Positions 32,985 through 43,729 are shown, numbered from the stretch's first letter. The stretch is 64,000 nucleotides of DNA from Ascarosepion bandense (GCA_037127315.1 JBBBDQ010001918.1:4762501-4826500); one strand, 5' to 3'. Program-made: numbers and translations. Notes: generated by a model not told the origin, from the sequence alone.

Positions 32985-33500
32985 ATATATAAACTTATTT
33001 ATGAATGGAACTTTGTGAGTGTACGTGTCTGTGTGTGTGTGTGTATCCGTTACCTATAGACTCCGAAACGGCTAGACCAATTTTCTTTAAAATTTACACA
33101 GTTGTACTATATGCGTCTGCGAGTGTTCATAGCTAGTTTTGTGTCGAGGTACCCCCAATTAATATCGAAAATCGATAATCGAAAAAAAATCGGGTTATAG
33201 AAGGAGTGGTCCGATTTTAATCAAATTTGGTACACTCATAGGCAAAGACATAAGAAACGATATTCAGAAGTTTCAAGGTTGTAGTTCTTAAAATAGTGCA
33301 GAAAATTTGATATCGATACCAGGAAATCAAAATTTAACTTACGTCCATTTATTTTTCTTTCAGTCTACGGCTTCGCTTTAACTGGAAACAACTATTGCTT
33401 TTTAGTCTTCCGTGCAAACGTCCAAAGAGTCTGAGCTCCAGGATCATGGATTAGTTTTAAAGCTTTCATTACACCCGAGCAACGCCGGGCTATACTGCTA

Positions 33501-33502
<2 letters not shown>
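32985..33502 (-). repeat. Interspersed repeat R2, copy 2
   Basis: Reverse complement of R2 copy 1, ending GAGCAACGCCGGGCTATACT then GCTAGT. The first 40 bp hold the (TG)n-like simple run of the R2 3' end. Confidence 0.72.
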
Positions 33503-33539
<37 letters not shown>

Positions 33540-33889
33540 GGGGGGGGGGAGTGTGCACATGTATGTTTATGCAGAAATATATATTTGTTAATATATGTTT
33601 ATGAATATATACTGGTACGTGACCGTGAAGGTTCGCTATCTGACCATGGTCGATTGGTTAGGAAAGTGACTTCTGGTTGCTATCGGTCTGGAGGAGGCAC
33701 CTTTGGAAAGCACCTGAAAACCAAACCTCGTGTTAACGAGAGCCTTATGAGAGAAACTGCGAAAACGGAACCGTTTGGAAGCCATCGATGGTTGAGCTAG
33801 CACGAATAAAAAGTCACTGTGACCAAGAATTTGAGCTTCCTGGCTTTGTTCAGACTGTTGTTCAGGCTAGATAACGCATTTTTTTCCCA
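33503..33889. repeat. (TA)n and G-run, then unidentified sequence
   Basis: TA units at 33503-33531, an 11-G run near 33539-33549, then about 300 bp (33600-33889) without a known feature. Confidence 0.6.
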
Positions 33890-34027
33890 GAAAAAGAACT
33901 ATGGACGGCTCAGCATGATTGAAGTATAAACCACGGGTGATCTTTGTAGCCGTTGAACAAGCACAAATATGCGTTAGGTGTCTGCAACGGGGATTAGTTG
34001 ACAGACATCTTTGGATACGATTGACCA

Positions 34028-34030
<3 letters not shown>
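33890..34030 (+). repeat. Interspersed repeat R3, copy 2
   Basis: See 31395-31558. It ends at GACCAGCC followed by (TA)n at 34031-34080. Confidence 0.7.

Positions 34031-34080
<50 letters not shown>
34031..34080. repeat. (TA)n microsatellite
   Basis: About 25 TA units between R3 and SINE-H copy 3; in SINE-H orientation this is the 3' tail. Confidence 0.96.
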
Positions 34081-34084
<4 letters not shown>

Positions 34085-34135
34085 ATCCGCAGACATCTGT
34101 TTCGCTGTATCACAGCTCATCAGTACGGTTAAACT
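34081..34135 (-). ncRNA. Hammerhead ribozyme, type I, intact core
   Basis: Minus strand: AGTTTAA, CCGTA, CTGATGA, GCTGT-GAT-ACAGC, GAA, ACA-GA-TGT, C with GTC triplet, then TGCGG and GACT. Stem I is 5 bp plus a second helix across an internal loop, stem II is 5 bp, stem III is 3 bp with a 2-base loop. Core residues are complete. Predicted cleavage is between 34094 and 34093. Confidence 0.87.
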
Positions 34136-34390
34136 CCGATTGCTTTTAACCCAGGAATTGAAACCGACCAAATTGGCGTCAGTCAGCGATTCTACCTTTG
34201 AGCTATGGGCGCTCGGTAGAAGGAGGCATATTTCATCTTATCATGTATCATACGCCAATAGCCAGAGTGCTCTAATTCGTTACTGAATGAGCGATGCGTA
34301 AATGCTAGAGTAGCTACTGTTTTTTCAAAGTCTACCATTCTTCCAGAGTACTCAATCAGGGTGTGAGAGCTTAAATAGTCATATATATCT
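34081..34390 (-). mobile_element. SINE-H copy 3, longest simple copy
   Basis: Minus strand: spacer GATTGAGTACTCTGGAAGAA, TTTACGCATCGCTCATTCAG, GAATTAGAGCACTCTGGCTA, then tRNA-like box A TAGCTCAAAGGTAGAAT and box B GGTTTCAATTCCTGG, the hammerhead at 34081-34135, then (TA)n. It shows that the upstream spacer of about 130 bp, also in copy 1, belongs to the element. Confidence 0.8.
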
Positions 34391-34629
34391 TCAGATGTGT
34401 TTATGAGTGCGGTTTTTAAAATTATTTTAAAAGCGCTTTGAACACACATACATTAACATTTCCGTTCTCATTATTTTGCTTTCATTTCGTAGATAAGAGA
34501 TAAGACATTACTTTAATTTTTTATTTAACTGACACTTCCTTTTTAAAAAGTGTGAATAGAAAAGTAGGTTTCGTGACCACAATAAGTAAACATCTATTTT
34601 GAAAAAAAAAGCTAATCTTGAAATTCCGC
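34391..34629. other. No recognised feature
   Basis: AT-rich spacer. Confidence 0.5.
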
Positions 34630-34862
34630 TAATAAGCTAAATAAAGCAATAACGACAAATCGCGGAGCAGAGTTCGAATTCCAGTTGAATTCCCCGCATT
34701 CACATGCGCACAAATACCCTGGGGAAAGGTATTAAATCAATCTCTTGCCCCTAGTTATGGGTTAAATAATAGGACAGATTGAGTTCTATAGCCTTGACTG
34801 GCGACCAGTCTACTGCAGAAACGTGACATACACCCTAAGTGTGTGTCACGTATGGCAGTTAA
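34630..34862 (+). mobile_element. SINE-A, partial
   Basis: Box B AGTTCGAATTCCAG, GGGAAAGGTATTAA, TATGGGTTAAATAATAGGAC and CCAGTCTACTGCAGAAA are present; the head is eroded and most of the 3' hairpin module is missing. Confidence 0.82.
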
Positions 34863-34959
34863 CCGAAGGAATATTAGCCAGTTATACCATCATGGTTTCA
34901 GGCTTTTCAGTTTCGTCGGGCGATTTATTTTTGAATCTGATCTATTACTGTTCAGTAAA

Positions 34960-34998
<39 letters not shown>
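34863..34998. repeat. Spacer and (TA)n
   Basis: TA units at 34966-34998 directly precede SINE-H copy 4. Confidence 0.9.
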
Positions 34999-35004
<6 letters not shown>

Positions 35005-35192
35005 GAACACTCTAACTACTGGGGTATGTTTACATAGTATATCACACGCTAAAAGTCCATCTTCTATCGAGCGTCCATAGCTCAGAGGGAGAATCGCCGA
35101 CTGACGCCAATTCGGTCGGGTTTCAATCCTGGGTAAAGACAATCGGATGTCTAACCGTACTGATGAGAAGCGAAATAGATCTGTCTATGGAT

Positions 35193-35196
<4 letters not shown>
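34999..35196 (+). mobile_element. SINE-H copy 4
   Basis: AATTAGAACACTCTAACTAC, then tRNA-like box A TAGCTCAGAGGGAGAAT, box B GGGTTTCAATCCTGG, hammerhead remnant, (TA)n from 35195. It is flanked by TA tracts on both sides. Confidence 0.8.
35148..35196 (+). ncRNA. Hammerhead remnant, stem II deleted
   Basis: CCGTA, CTGATGAG, then only AAG before CGAAA: about 10 bases of stem II are gone. The GTC triplet and a stem I partner TATGG remain. Not expected to cleave efficiently. Confidence 0.75.

Positions 35197-35225
<29 letters not shown>
35195..35225. repeat. (TA)n tail of SINE-H copy 4
   Basis: Continuous TA run after the element. Confidence 0.95.
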
Positions 35226-35226
<1 letters not shown>

Positions 35227-35324
35227 GTGTGTGTGACAAAAAAAAAACTAGAAACGAAACTATTTCAATACTCATATTTTGGAATACAGACAGTTCCTTT
35301 TTTATAATCTATTAAAATGTTTTC

Positions 35325-35330
<6 letters not shown>

Positions 35331-35388
<58 letters not shown>
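35331..35388. repeat. (TC)n(TATC)n microsatellite
   Basis: Direct reading. Confidence 0.96.
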
Positions 35389-35555
35389 GTAGCTCCCTCG
35401 CCCGAGAGAGACGGAGACAAATAAAGAATAGTAAATGGGGTTGAAGAGAGACAGAAACGAAAATGATTAGGAGTGAAAAAGAAAGAAAGATATCGAAATA
35501 GAAATATAGTCAGAATGGTAAGGTAGATAAATATTTTATCTACCTATCTGATTCT

Positions 35556-35560
35556 GTTCA

Positions 35561-35599
<39 letters not shown>

Positions 35600-35605
35600 A
35601 TATAC

Positions 35606-35643
<38 letters not shown>

Positions 35644-35647
35644 AATG

Positions 35648-35691
<44 letters not shown>

Positions 35692-35733
35692 AGAATATGA
35701 GAATATATGTATATGTATATTCTCAGTCTGTTC

Positions 35734-35766
<33 letters not shown>

Positions 35767-35779
35767 TCTCAGTCTGTTC

Positions 35780-35824
<45 letters not shown>

Positions 35825-35842
35825 TCTCAGTCTGTTCATTAC

Positions 35843-35882
<40 letters not shown>

Positions 35883-35895
35883 TCTCAGTCTGTTC

Positions 35896-35928
<33 letters not shown>

Positions 35929-35947
35929 TCTCAGTCTGTTCTTATTC

Positions 35948-36003
<56 letters not shown>

Positions 36004-36023
36004 TCTCAGTCTGTTCATTATCA

Positions 36024-36062
<39 letters not shown>
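35556..36062. repeat. Compound array of (CTAT)n with a 16-base spacer
   Basis: After shorter TATC, GA and TA runs (35556-35690), CTAT runs of 28-52 bp alternate with the spacer TCTCAGTCTGTTCATT six times (35721, 35766, 35825, 35882, 35929, 36003). Plus-strand frames of 124 and 135 codons are translated repeat. Confidence 0.96.
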
Positions 36063-36063
<1 letters not shown>

Positions 36064-36142
36064 GTATGTGATTTTTGTATAGTAATGCGTTGTTCGGATA
36101 CGTTCACCTCCTGAGTTTGCTCTTCTACTTTCATACGGAGCG

Positions 36143-36177
<35 letters not shown>

Positions 36178-36433
36178 GTGAGAGAGAGAGAGAGAGAGAG
36201 AAGGAAATTGGAAAAGAAATAAAGAAAGAGATTGAAAAGCAAGCAACGTAAAGTAATTAAGCGAGATAAAATCACCTAAAAATAGAATAAAGATATAGAA
36301 ATATTAAAAAAAGGAACATAAAGAAAGATAAGGAGAGAAAAAGAGAAAGAAAGAGAGAAAAAAGATAAAGAAAGCCTAGAAGAAAAGGATCAAGAAAGAC
36401 AGAGAGGGAAAATAGAATTAGACAAAGATGATG

Positions 36434-36489
<56 letters not shown>

Positions 36490-36680
36490 AACAGATAGAA
36501 ATAAAGAGAAAGAAAAATTGGAATAATAAATAGAGAAAGCGAATGGAAGAAAGCGAAATAAATAGCGAGAGAGAGAAAGAGAAAAATAGAAAGAAAGAAA
36601 AGAAGGAAAGAAAAAGAGAAAAAGAAGGAAAAAAAAGAAAAAGAAATAGAGAATAAAAGAGAGATAAAGAGAGCAAGGAA
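36063..36680. repeat. Polypurine tract, GA-rich
   Basis: From 36146 to 36680 the plus strand is about nine-tenths A and G, with pure (GA)n at 36146-36172 and 36440-36485. The minus frames rich in Leu, Ser and Phe are compositional. Confidence 0.93.
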
Positions 36681-37330
36681 GAACAGAGAAATTCGATTTT
36701 TAATCTGACCTTTGAGTAATTGTCCTAAATTGTATGTACCTCCTGGAGTTTTATTTTGCTTTTAATTCTACGTACAATTTTAACACAAGGTATTTCGTAA
36801 AATCTGTAACCTGGTGTTCGAACTAAGTGCATTCGATCTGTCTATCGACCTTCAGGGAAGTAATCGCTTAACTTCTACCATTTTAATGGAATCTAGGAGA
36901 ATCCGAAGTCGAAAGACTATAAGCTGACACGGAAACCTCGTATGGCAATGAATTTATTTAGAAAGCAGAGAAGAAAAAATGTCAGATTATTTTCCGTTTT
37001 ATTCAATTTCTTTAAACCATTTCATCTAACCTTAACCCATCTGGGGGAAAAATCTTATCTAAATAAAAAAAAATATGTATTATATCTTATGTGGAAGATT
37101 ATATCAATTATTTTTTTTTGAGAGTGGGGGGAAAGATATTGTTTGCTGACTTAATAAGCAGTTTATGGCTTAAACTGTTTTTTTTTATTTTCATATTTTT
37201 TTCCATATCGAAAAAAAAAAGCATATACACAGGAAAACTCATTCTTTACAATCACGTACACAATAATATGTAAATTTGTGCTTATGGTATTTGTGTTCAT
37301 GTATGTATTTATGTATAAGTACACATATAT
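36681..37330. other. No recognised feature
   Basis: AT-rich, no repeat partner in the window. Confidence 0.5.
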
Positions 37331-37772
37331 ACAGGGTGCGATGGATAAATTTTCGAAATTTTGCAAAAATGAAAATAATGCTCCCATCTCATCTTAACAA
37401 ATATATTTATCAAAATTAGATTAAAATATCTTGAAATACTAAAGAGTAAATTTATGAATAAAATCGTCATTGGCTTCAACCACGGCCTTTAGACGACTTT
37501 GGAATCTCCTGCATCTCTTCTGGACAATCTCCTTTTTAAGTTGGTGAATGCTGTCATAATCATTGTCTTCAATTCATCTTTGGTGTTACAAGGAGTTTTG
37601 TGGGTCTCTCGCTCATCTGCACCCCATACATAATAACCAAGAGGGTTGCAGTCTGAGGAGTTAGGTGGCCAGAAGTTAGGAGTTATGCGGTCGCAGAAAT
37701 TGTCTGACTGCCACGACATAGGGTCTTCCAGCAGTCACCTTCTTCAACCAGGGTAGCACTACCTCATCAAGG
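37331..37772 (-). pseudogene. Mariner-family transposase C-terminus with terminal repeat
   Basis: The minus frame 37489-37719 reads DRITPNFWPPNSSDCNPLGY then YVWGADERETHKTPCNT: WPPNSPDxNPxDYYVW carries the third catalytic aspartate of mariner DDD transposases, here Cys-Asn-Pro-Leu-Gly with the second Asp changed to Gly. A frameshift follows near RRLSRRDAG. The right end TACAGGGTGCGATGGATAAA at 37331 is a mariner-like terminal inverted repeat at TA. N-terminal two thirds missing. Confidence 0.8.
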
Positions 37773-37975
37773 CACTTGATATTTTTTTTTAAATCATATC
37801 ACCCCGAGCAAGGCGGTAACGCCACTGATGTGCAGGAAGCTACGTAATAGTGAAAGATTGGAAAAGAGAAAGCCGGAAACATCCTAAACAGGGAACAAGG
37901 GATGAGTCTCTTAACCTGTTCAAAAGACGTGGGTGGAGTTGTCTCCGTGTTGAGTCTAACCCTGTAAAAAAATGA
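37773..37975 (-). mobile_element. SINE-B
   Basis: Minus orientation: A-tail complement, AATCATATCACCCCGAGCAA, GGCGGTAACGCCACTGATG, AGCCGGAAACATCC, GGGAACAAGGGATGAG, GACGTGGGTGGAG. The head is truncated. It inserted at the end of the mariner remnant. Confidence 0.85.
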
Positions 37976-38057
37976 ATAGAGACATAACGTGGTCATCACG
38001 TGATCACTCCAGTCAGCTTCGTAATCACCATTACACTTATCTAACTCTTTTCGCATA

Positions 38058-38080
38058 TATATATATATATATATATATAT
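38058..38080. repeat. (TA)n microsatellite
   Basis: Direct reading. Confidence 0.95.
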
Positions 38081-38139
38081 AAGTCTGGTCAAAAGATTGC
38101 GTTGAAACATGCAACAAACCAAATCATTATTCCATGTGA

Positions 38140-38251
38140 ATTTCTTTCTTTATTTCTTTTCTTTCTTTTCTTTCTTTTCTTTCTTTATTTCTTTTATCCA
38201 ATATTTATTTATAGAGATTACTTTAACTACTTTCATTTTTCTTTCTTTCGT

Positions 38252-38286
<35 letters not shown>

Positions 38287-38290
38287 GTGT
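38140..38290. repeat. (TTTC)n polypyrimidine tract
   Basis: Imperfect TTTCTTTC repeats with a purer block at 38240-38286. Frames here are compositional. Confidence 0.93.
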
Positions 38291-38401
38291 GACATTTCTT
38301 ACTGATAACATTAATGTCCATATATTTACATACGATCTAAGGTAAGGAGGTCAATAAATTAATCTTATCTTATTAGTTCCAACAATCACAAACCGGAAAA
38401 G

Positions 38402-38403
<2 letters not shown>

Positions 38404-38483
<80 letters not shown>
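38404..38483. repeat. (CA)n(TA)n microsatellite
   Basis: Direct reading; it provides the TA target of the following element. Confidence 0.96.
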
Positions 38484-38487
<4 letters not shown>

Positions 38488-39103
38488 TCCTGTGCAAAAG
38501 TATTAGGACAAGAACTATTTTATCTTTCATGAGGCATCAAAATAAATTTTAAAATCACACCTGTCCTAACACTTTTGTACACTACCGGTACTGCTGTGCA
38601 AAAGTATTAGGACAGGGGTGATTTTCCTAAAACCTCACTGAAATTCAAATATTGGGTGAAAAGTCAAGTAAATTTCTAATAAATATTGATTATTTAAAAC
38701 TAGAAAAGAAATGTATTAAAAAGAAGTTATATAAATTTTTCCTCATTTCTATTAAACAAGTTATTTTGAAACTACTCATTATTCTATTATCCTTGGATAT
38801 GACTGACTTTTTATTCCCCACTCTCGAATTGATAAATCTAATGCTCTAATGCTACTTCGCAAGACACACTTTGGGAAGAAATACAAGCTGCTTGGCAGGA
38901 GATACGATTAGTTACGTTGTGATGTCACTACCTGGCAGAACGTAGGCTGTGATCAAAGCAAAAAGCTGTTATACATTAAATTTAGTTTGTAAAAAGTATT
39001 TTTTCTTGTTGAGTCAATCAAATAAAATTACTTTAATTAAATTGATTATTTTCTGTCACTGTAAAAGATAAAATAGTTCTTGTCCTAATACTTTTGCACT
39101 GTA

Positions 39104-39108
<5 letters not shown>
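38484..39108. mobile_element. Tc1/mariner-type MITE with nested inverted repeats
   Basis: Outer inverted repeats CAGTCCTGTGCAAAAGTATT, AGGACAAGAACTATTTTATC and the complement at 39062-39108 (GATAAAATAGTTCTTGTCCT, AATACTTTTGCACTGTACTG). A second, inner palindrome at about 38545-38630 repeats CTGTGCAAAAGTATTAGGAC in both directions. Bordered by TA. The interior has no transposase; GTGCAAAAGT(A/C)TTAGG termini are typical of Tc1/mariner-type elements. The nested copy suggests one element inserted into a sibling. Confidence 0.8.

Positions 39109-39151
<43 letters not shown>
39109..39151. repeat. (TA)n microsatellite
   Basis: Direct reading. Confidence 0.95.
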
Positions 39152-39154
<3 letters not shown>

Positions 39155-39431
39155 GCACCTAATGAGCCAGACAAAGCTACCCAGGTTTCACCTAAACGCA
39201 TCGTCAGGGAGAGATTTTTTTGCTATTTATTTAGTTTGCTCCACCTTTATATTGAGTGCTTTCTATCAGATGATTACTCGTGTCGGGTTTTTTTATTTGG
39301 GCTTCGTGCTGATTTCGGTCCGAACACGTTTGACTTTCTTTCATGCCCTAAGCTCTTATTTTTACAACCATTTTTCCCTTCGTTCGATAATTTTCGAGGA
39401 AGGCATTCGAGACGAGTATAAATATAATCTC

Positions 39432-39483
<52 letters not shown>

Positions 39484-39599
39484 GATAGTGCTCATTGCTC
39501 TCTCTGTATGGATCTATCGCTTTAATAATTTATTTAAATAGAAATATTTGGATTATCCTCTCTGTTTAATTATATATACGGTTTTACCGTACTACCTTC
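39152..39599. other. Unidentified DNA with a (TA)n run
   Basis: TA run at 39435-39480. The 108-codon plus frame at 39162-39488 ends in translated TA repeat and is unrecognised; I do not support it as a gene. Confidence 0.45.
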
Positions 39600-40100
39600 T
39601 ACGCTTCAGGTTATCATAGTGTATCTATTTATCATCGCCAGTCACGATACGACGAAATAAAACTTTCCTCTTCTGCTGTTGAAGCAGCTGTTCACCCGTT
39701 AGAAGATGCCGTTCAACGTCTCTCGGATCAAAATCGTACGGCATTCATTGTCCTTGCTTTTGAATCATTCTTAAGGCTTTCAAACGTTTCGATACAGTTG
39801 TCTGATCAACTCTTTATGATTTTGCAAATTCAGATTGCGTCAGACATCATTCTTCATGAAGTAAAACCGCCATTTCTTCGCTTTTAAAGTTTTTCGGTGC
39901 GCCAGAGCGTTCTTTATCTTCAACATCAAAATCATTATTTTTGAAGCGTCTAAACCAATCTCTGCATGTTGTTTCCGACAGGTCATGGTCGCCTTAAGTC
40001 TCAACGAGAATTCTTTGTGCTTCTGCTGCAGATTTCATTTGAATAAAGTGGTGTAGTAAAATTCTCCGAAAATACACTTTCTTAGGCACGAGATCCAACA
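39600..40100 (-). pseudogene. Mariner transposase, N-terminal half
   Basis: Minus strand from a start near 40100: MLDLVPKKVYFRRILLHHFI, then ETTCRDWFRRFKNNDFDVED, KERSGAPKNFKSEEMAVLLH, KRLKALRMIQKQG, YDFDPRDVERHLLTGEQLLQ, VTGDDK. These follow the order of mariner transposases: helix-turn-helix with FRRFKxxDFDVxDxxRxGAPK, the KRLKALGMIQK linker and the first catalytic Asp in VTGDEK. At least three in-frame stops and a missing second half make it a pseudogene. It is a different lineage from the remnant at 37331. Confidence 0.85.
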
Positions 40101-40178
40101 TGTTTAACGCTATAAAAAACGAAATTGTTTACACTTCGGAGAAACACTCAGAATTCAAGTTTGCTTATAGTACTTTCT

Positions 40179-40480
<302 letters not shown>

Positions 40481-40822
40481 AGCATGAAGTGTGGGTATAG
40501 AAGAATCCAAAGGTGTATCCTGTACATACAGTGGTAGGATAACTCTCTAAGAGAGCTCTAAGCATATATGCATATGAATATATATAGAGCAAATATAAGA
40601 AAAACATGACAGACACGTTATTTCATGGTGAATCGGAAGTATGGGCCTATTTCAGGCGAACCATAGTCAGTTCCGTTTTTATTTTACAAAAGATTTTACC
40701 CGAATGAGATTCACAAAGACCTGAAAAAAAGAATAAAAATAACGGTCAAAAGAGAAAATTTAAGAAAAAATACATCAGCCTATACTTACGATTCACCATG
40801 AAATAACGTGTCTGTCTTCGTT
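40481..40822. repeat. Interspersed repeat R4, copy 2
   Basis: AGCATGAAGTGTGGGTATAG and CCTGTACATACAGTGGTAGG match R4 copy 1 at 31722. The palindrome is present with outer words ACGTTATTTCATGGTGAATC and its complement near 40815. (GATA)n follows at 40828-40868. Confidence 0.75.
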
Positions 40823-40827
40823 TTTCT

Positions 40828-40868
<41 letters not shown>
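40828..40868. repeat. (GATA)n microsatellite
   Basis: Direct reading. Confidence 0.95.
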
Positions 40869-40879
40869 CTAATATTGAG

Positions 40880-41078
40880 AGAAAAACTCAACACATATTT
40901 AAACAGTTATACGGCCGGAATTTATTTCGGCAGTAGACAAGAATAGAAACTGCTTCGTTCAGACTGTGTTTTCTTTTTTAATTTTTTCAAAGTCTGAAAG
41001 AATCAGTTTCTATTCTTCCTCATGCCGAAATAAATTCTGGATTTATAACTGTTTAAATATGTGGTGAGTTTTCCTTTT
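40880..41078. repeat. Palindromic element of about 200 bp
   Basis: AAACTCAACACATATTTAAA and CAAGAATAGAAACTG on the left pair with CAGTTTCTATTCTT and TTTAAATATGTGGTGAGTTT on the right. No coding sequence. A MITE-like or foldback element is possible. Confidence 0.7.
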
Positions 41079-41479
41079 GACATTTCATATTGCATTGGAT
41101 AATATCAATTGAGCTCCCTATTTTTATCTATTTAATACTTTGCATTATTTAATATTATTTAATTATTATTTAATGAAATATTATTATTTAAATTTAATGA
41201 AATATTTAATTATTATTATTATTTAATATTATTTAATTATTTAATATTTAGATATTTCTCTCCGTTTTTACGGGCTTGACATTTTCTCATATATATATAT
41301 ATTGTAAACTTATCACTACACTCATTTCGAAAAATCCTCTGGGTATATACGCGGAAAGAAAAAATGGATGTAAAAAAAGAAAGAGCTAAGCACGTGAACA
41401 TCAGTCAAAGTACGTAGCCCAAAGAAAAAAACCCGAGACGAGTAATCTATAACAAAAAAAACAAAAAACAAAAAAAAAA
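41079..41479. repeat. AT-rich low complexity (ATTTAATATT) and A-rich tract
   Basis: 41125-41245 is made of TTATTTAAT-type words. A TA tract is at 41293-41303 and an A-rich tract at 41450-41479. Confidence 0.8.
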
Positions 41480-41518
41480 CGGATCTTCAGGGAAGGCTGG
41501 CTCTTCCCTGAAGATCCG
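41480..41518. other. Perfect 16-bp hairpin
   Basis: CGGATCTTCAGGGAAG, loop GCTGGCT, CTTCCCTGAAGATCCG. All 16 pairs are Watson-Crick. It lies just after an A-rich tract. It may be a recent terminal palindrome of a mobile element or a structured RNA. Confidence 0.9.
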
Positions 41519-41556
41519 GTTAGATAAAACCTAGGTAGGTTTGTTGGCTCTTTAGG

Positions 41557-41559
<3 letters not shown>

Positions 41560-41604
<45 letters not shown>
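41560..41604. repeat. (TA)n microsatellite
   Basis: Direct reading. Confidence 0.96.
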
Positions 41605-41606
<2 letters not shown>

Positions 41607-42040
41607 TAGCCACTTCCTGACACCCCCTATAACCTGCCACTCTTTCTCATAACTTTTCTTCTATGGAAAAAAATGCCTTGCTTGGGGCGATATGATTATA
41701 AAAAGAAATTCTATACTATTATAATGTGGATGTAAAGCAAAGGGATCAATTCTACATTACAATCAATATATAAACTGATCACTCACTTTATGGCCATCAT
41801 CATCTTTCTCTTTGCCACTTCCTGACACCCCTATAACTGTCACTCTTTCTCATAACTTTTCTTCTATGTAAACTCCTGCAAAACAGTGGCAGTAAAATGC
41901 CTTGCTTGGGGCGATATGATTATAAAAAGAAATTCTATACTATTATAATGTGGATGTAAAGCAAAGGGATCAATTCTACATTACAATCAATATATAAACT
42001 GATCCCCCACTTTACAGCCACCGTCATCCTTGTATTCAAT
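41605..42040 (+). mobile_element. LINE 3' tails, tandem duplication of about 224 bp
   Basis: CCACTTCCTGACACCC, CACTCTTTCTCATAACTTTT and the tail TGCCTTGCTTGGGGCGATAT occur twice (41605 and 41813 on), each followed by AATTCTATACTATTATAATG and an R8-like block TCAATTCTACATTACAATC ... ACTGATC. So a LINE tail and R8 were duplicated together. Confidence 0.82.
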
Positions 42041-42129
42041 TGTGAAAGCAGAATAATATATATCATATTTTTATTACTTCAAAGCTAGGAAGTAAAATAA
42101 ATTTCTGAAAATAAGTTAATCATCTATCT

Positions 42130-42177
<48 letters not shown>

Positions 42178-42195
42178 TAGATAGATAGATAGATA
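42130..42195. repeat. (TA)n(GATA)n microsatellite
   Basis: Direct reading. Confidence 0.94.
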
Positions 42196-42229
42196 TCAAT
42201 AATATAAATATTGATGCACAGGCATCATT

Positions 42230-42980
42230 TTATTAAAAACAGATTTTACGATCAGCCAAGATCAGCCAAGATCATAAATTGATTTTTTTTTTATTAAAAA
42301 TGAGCAATTTCACTGCAGCGAAAACGGGACCATGAAAATCTAAGGTCATTTACAGAATCAGCAACATCAAACAGCTAAAAAAACATTTTGTTTCTTGGCA
42401 GTAAAAATCATGTTGACCAGTGAAATTACTTATGAATTAAAATATATGACTGTACATATATTCAGCTTAAAAAAGCATCAATAAAAAAAATTATCTTTCT
42501 TGATTGTCTGTTATGTTTAATGTTATTTAATTCCCTTTTCATATTCCAGCAGTAGTCTGCCATCATTCGTTTGTCTTACCGTCCCTGGTAGCGCTCATCA
42601 TCGAAACATCATCGAAATGTTTCAAGCCGATAACCACTGCACTACGAAATTGTATGATATATATTTTAAGTGCATGTGCAGGACACTAGGCGAGATAAAC
42701 ATTATTTAAAATAAATCAAACCATATACTAAAATATACCTTTGATAATCCAGCAGTAGTCAGCAAACATTCCTTTGTCCCAACGTCCCTAGAAGCGCTTT
42801 CCATTTTTTTGATATTTTGATGGAATCATTCCTCTTGCTCATCACTCTCATCGCCGCAATTATCCGGAAATTTTCCTAGCTGTATGTGTAAAAAAGGAAC
42901 CGTAATACTTATACTTGCGTCTTATTGATAAGGTGTATTCCTTAAATTGAATTTTGGCGATAAATTGGGAAAATTCGGTA
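42230..42980 (-). pseudogene. R5 copy 1: remnants of a transposon-borne protein
   Basis: Two overlapping remnants in minus orientation: at about 42530-42605 ERYQGR, stop, DKRMMADYCWNMKREL, and at about 42745-42890 ENFPDNCGDESDEQEE, stop, FHQNIKKMES with a frameshift into RWDKGMFADYCWI. These match the third copy at 43376-43522. The flanks (GAGCAATTTCACTGCAGCG, GACCATGAAAATCTAAGGTC) repeat at 43153. The protein resembles an uncharacterised family widespread in invertebrate genomes, probably transposon-encoded; that relation is from memory. Confidence 0.6.
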
Positions 42981-43526
42981 CTTCTATTTTAAAATTTTAC
43001 ATTCAAAAATACTTTTCTCTTATAAAAAATTTTTTTCTCAGGTGGCCGCCATAAATTAATCGTCTTACCTGAAAATTGATGGGTTTAGACGACTTTTATT
43101 AAAAAAGGTTTTAAGATCAACCAAGATCATAAATTGATCTTTTTATCAAAAATGAGCAATTTCACTGCAGCGAAAACGGGACCATGAAAATCTAAGATCA
43201 TTTACAGAATCAGAAACATCAAACAGCTAAAAAAACATTTTGTTTCTTGGCAGTAAAAATCATGTTGACCAGTGAAATTACTTATGAATTAAAATATATG
43301 ACTGTATATATATTCAACTTAAAAAAGCATCAATAAAAAAAAATTCTCTTTCTTGATTGTCTGTTATGTTTAATGTTATTTAATTCCCTTTTCATATTCC
43401 AGCAGAGGTCAGCCATCATTCGTTTGTCCCACCGTTCCTGGTAGCGCACATCTATTGTTTTGATAACCTGATGAAATTGTTCTCCTACCTCATCACTCAC
43501 ATTACTTCGATTATCTGGAAATGTAT
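42981..43526 (-). pseudogene. R5 copy 2, best preserved
   Basis: The minus strand is open from 43522 to about 43376: TFPDNRSNVSDEVGEQFHQV, IKTIDVRYQERWDKRMMADL, CWNMKREL. Conserved elements are Gly-Glu-x-Phe-His-Gln and Arg-Trp-Asp-Lys-x-Met-x-Ala-Asp-x-Cys-Trp. Only the C-terminal region is present. The copy is split at 43517-43526 by the 5S-headed retroposon and continues at 44033. Confidence 0.65.
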
Positions 43527-43729
43527 GTTGGTTGTTTTGTTTTTATGGCATATCAACCTCGGCGGGTCATTTATTGCCAACTAAATTTTATTTATTTATT
43601 GCTGGTAATACCTTTTTCTTTCAACAATTTATTGTTGTTGTTTTTTATATAAGCTTTTGTGTCTAGTAATACTTTTTATTTTCGAGTATCTAGATTCATT
43701 GGGATTTGTTTTTAAGGGCAGGGTCCCCA

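Noticed and set aside
39162..39488. 108-codon open frame as a host gene
   Set aside because: It runs into translated TA repeat and has no recognised domain.
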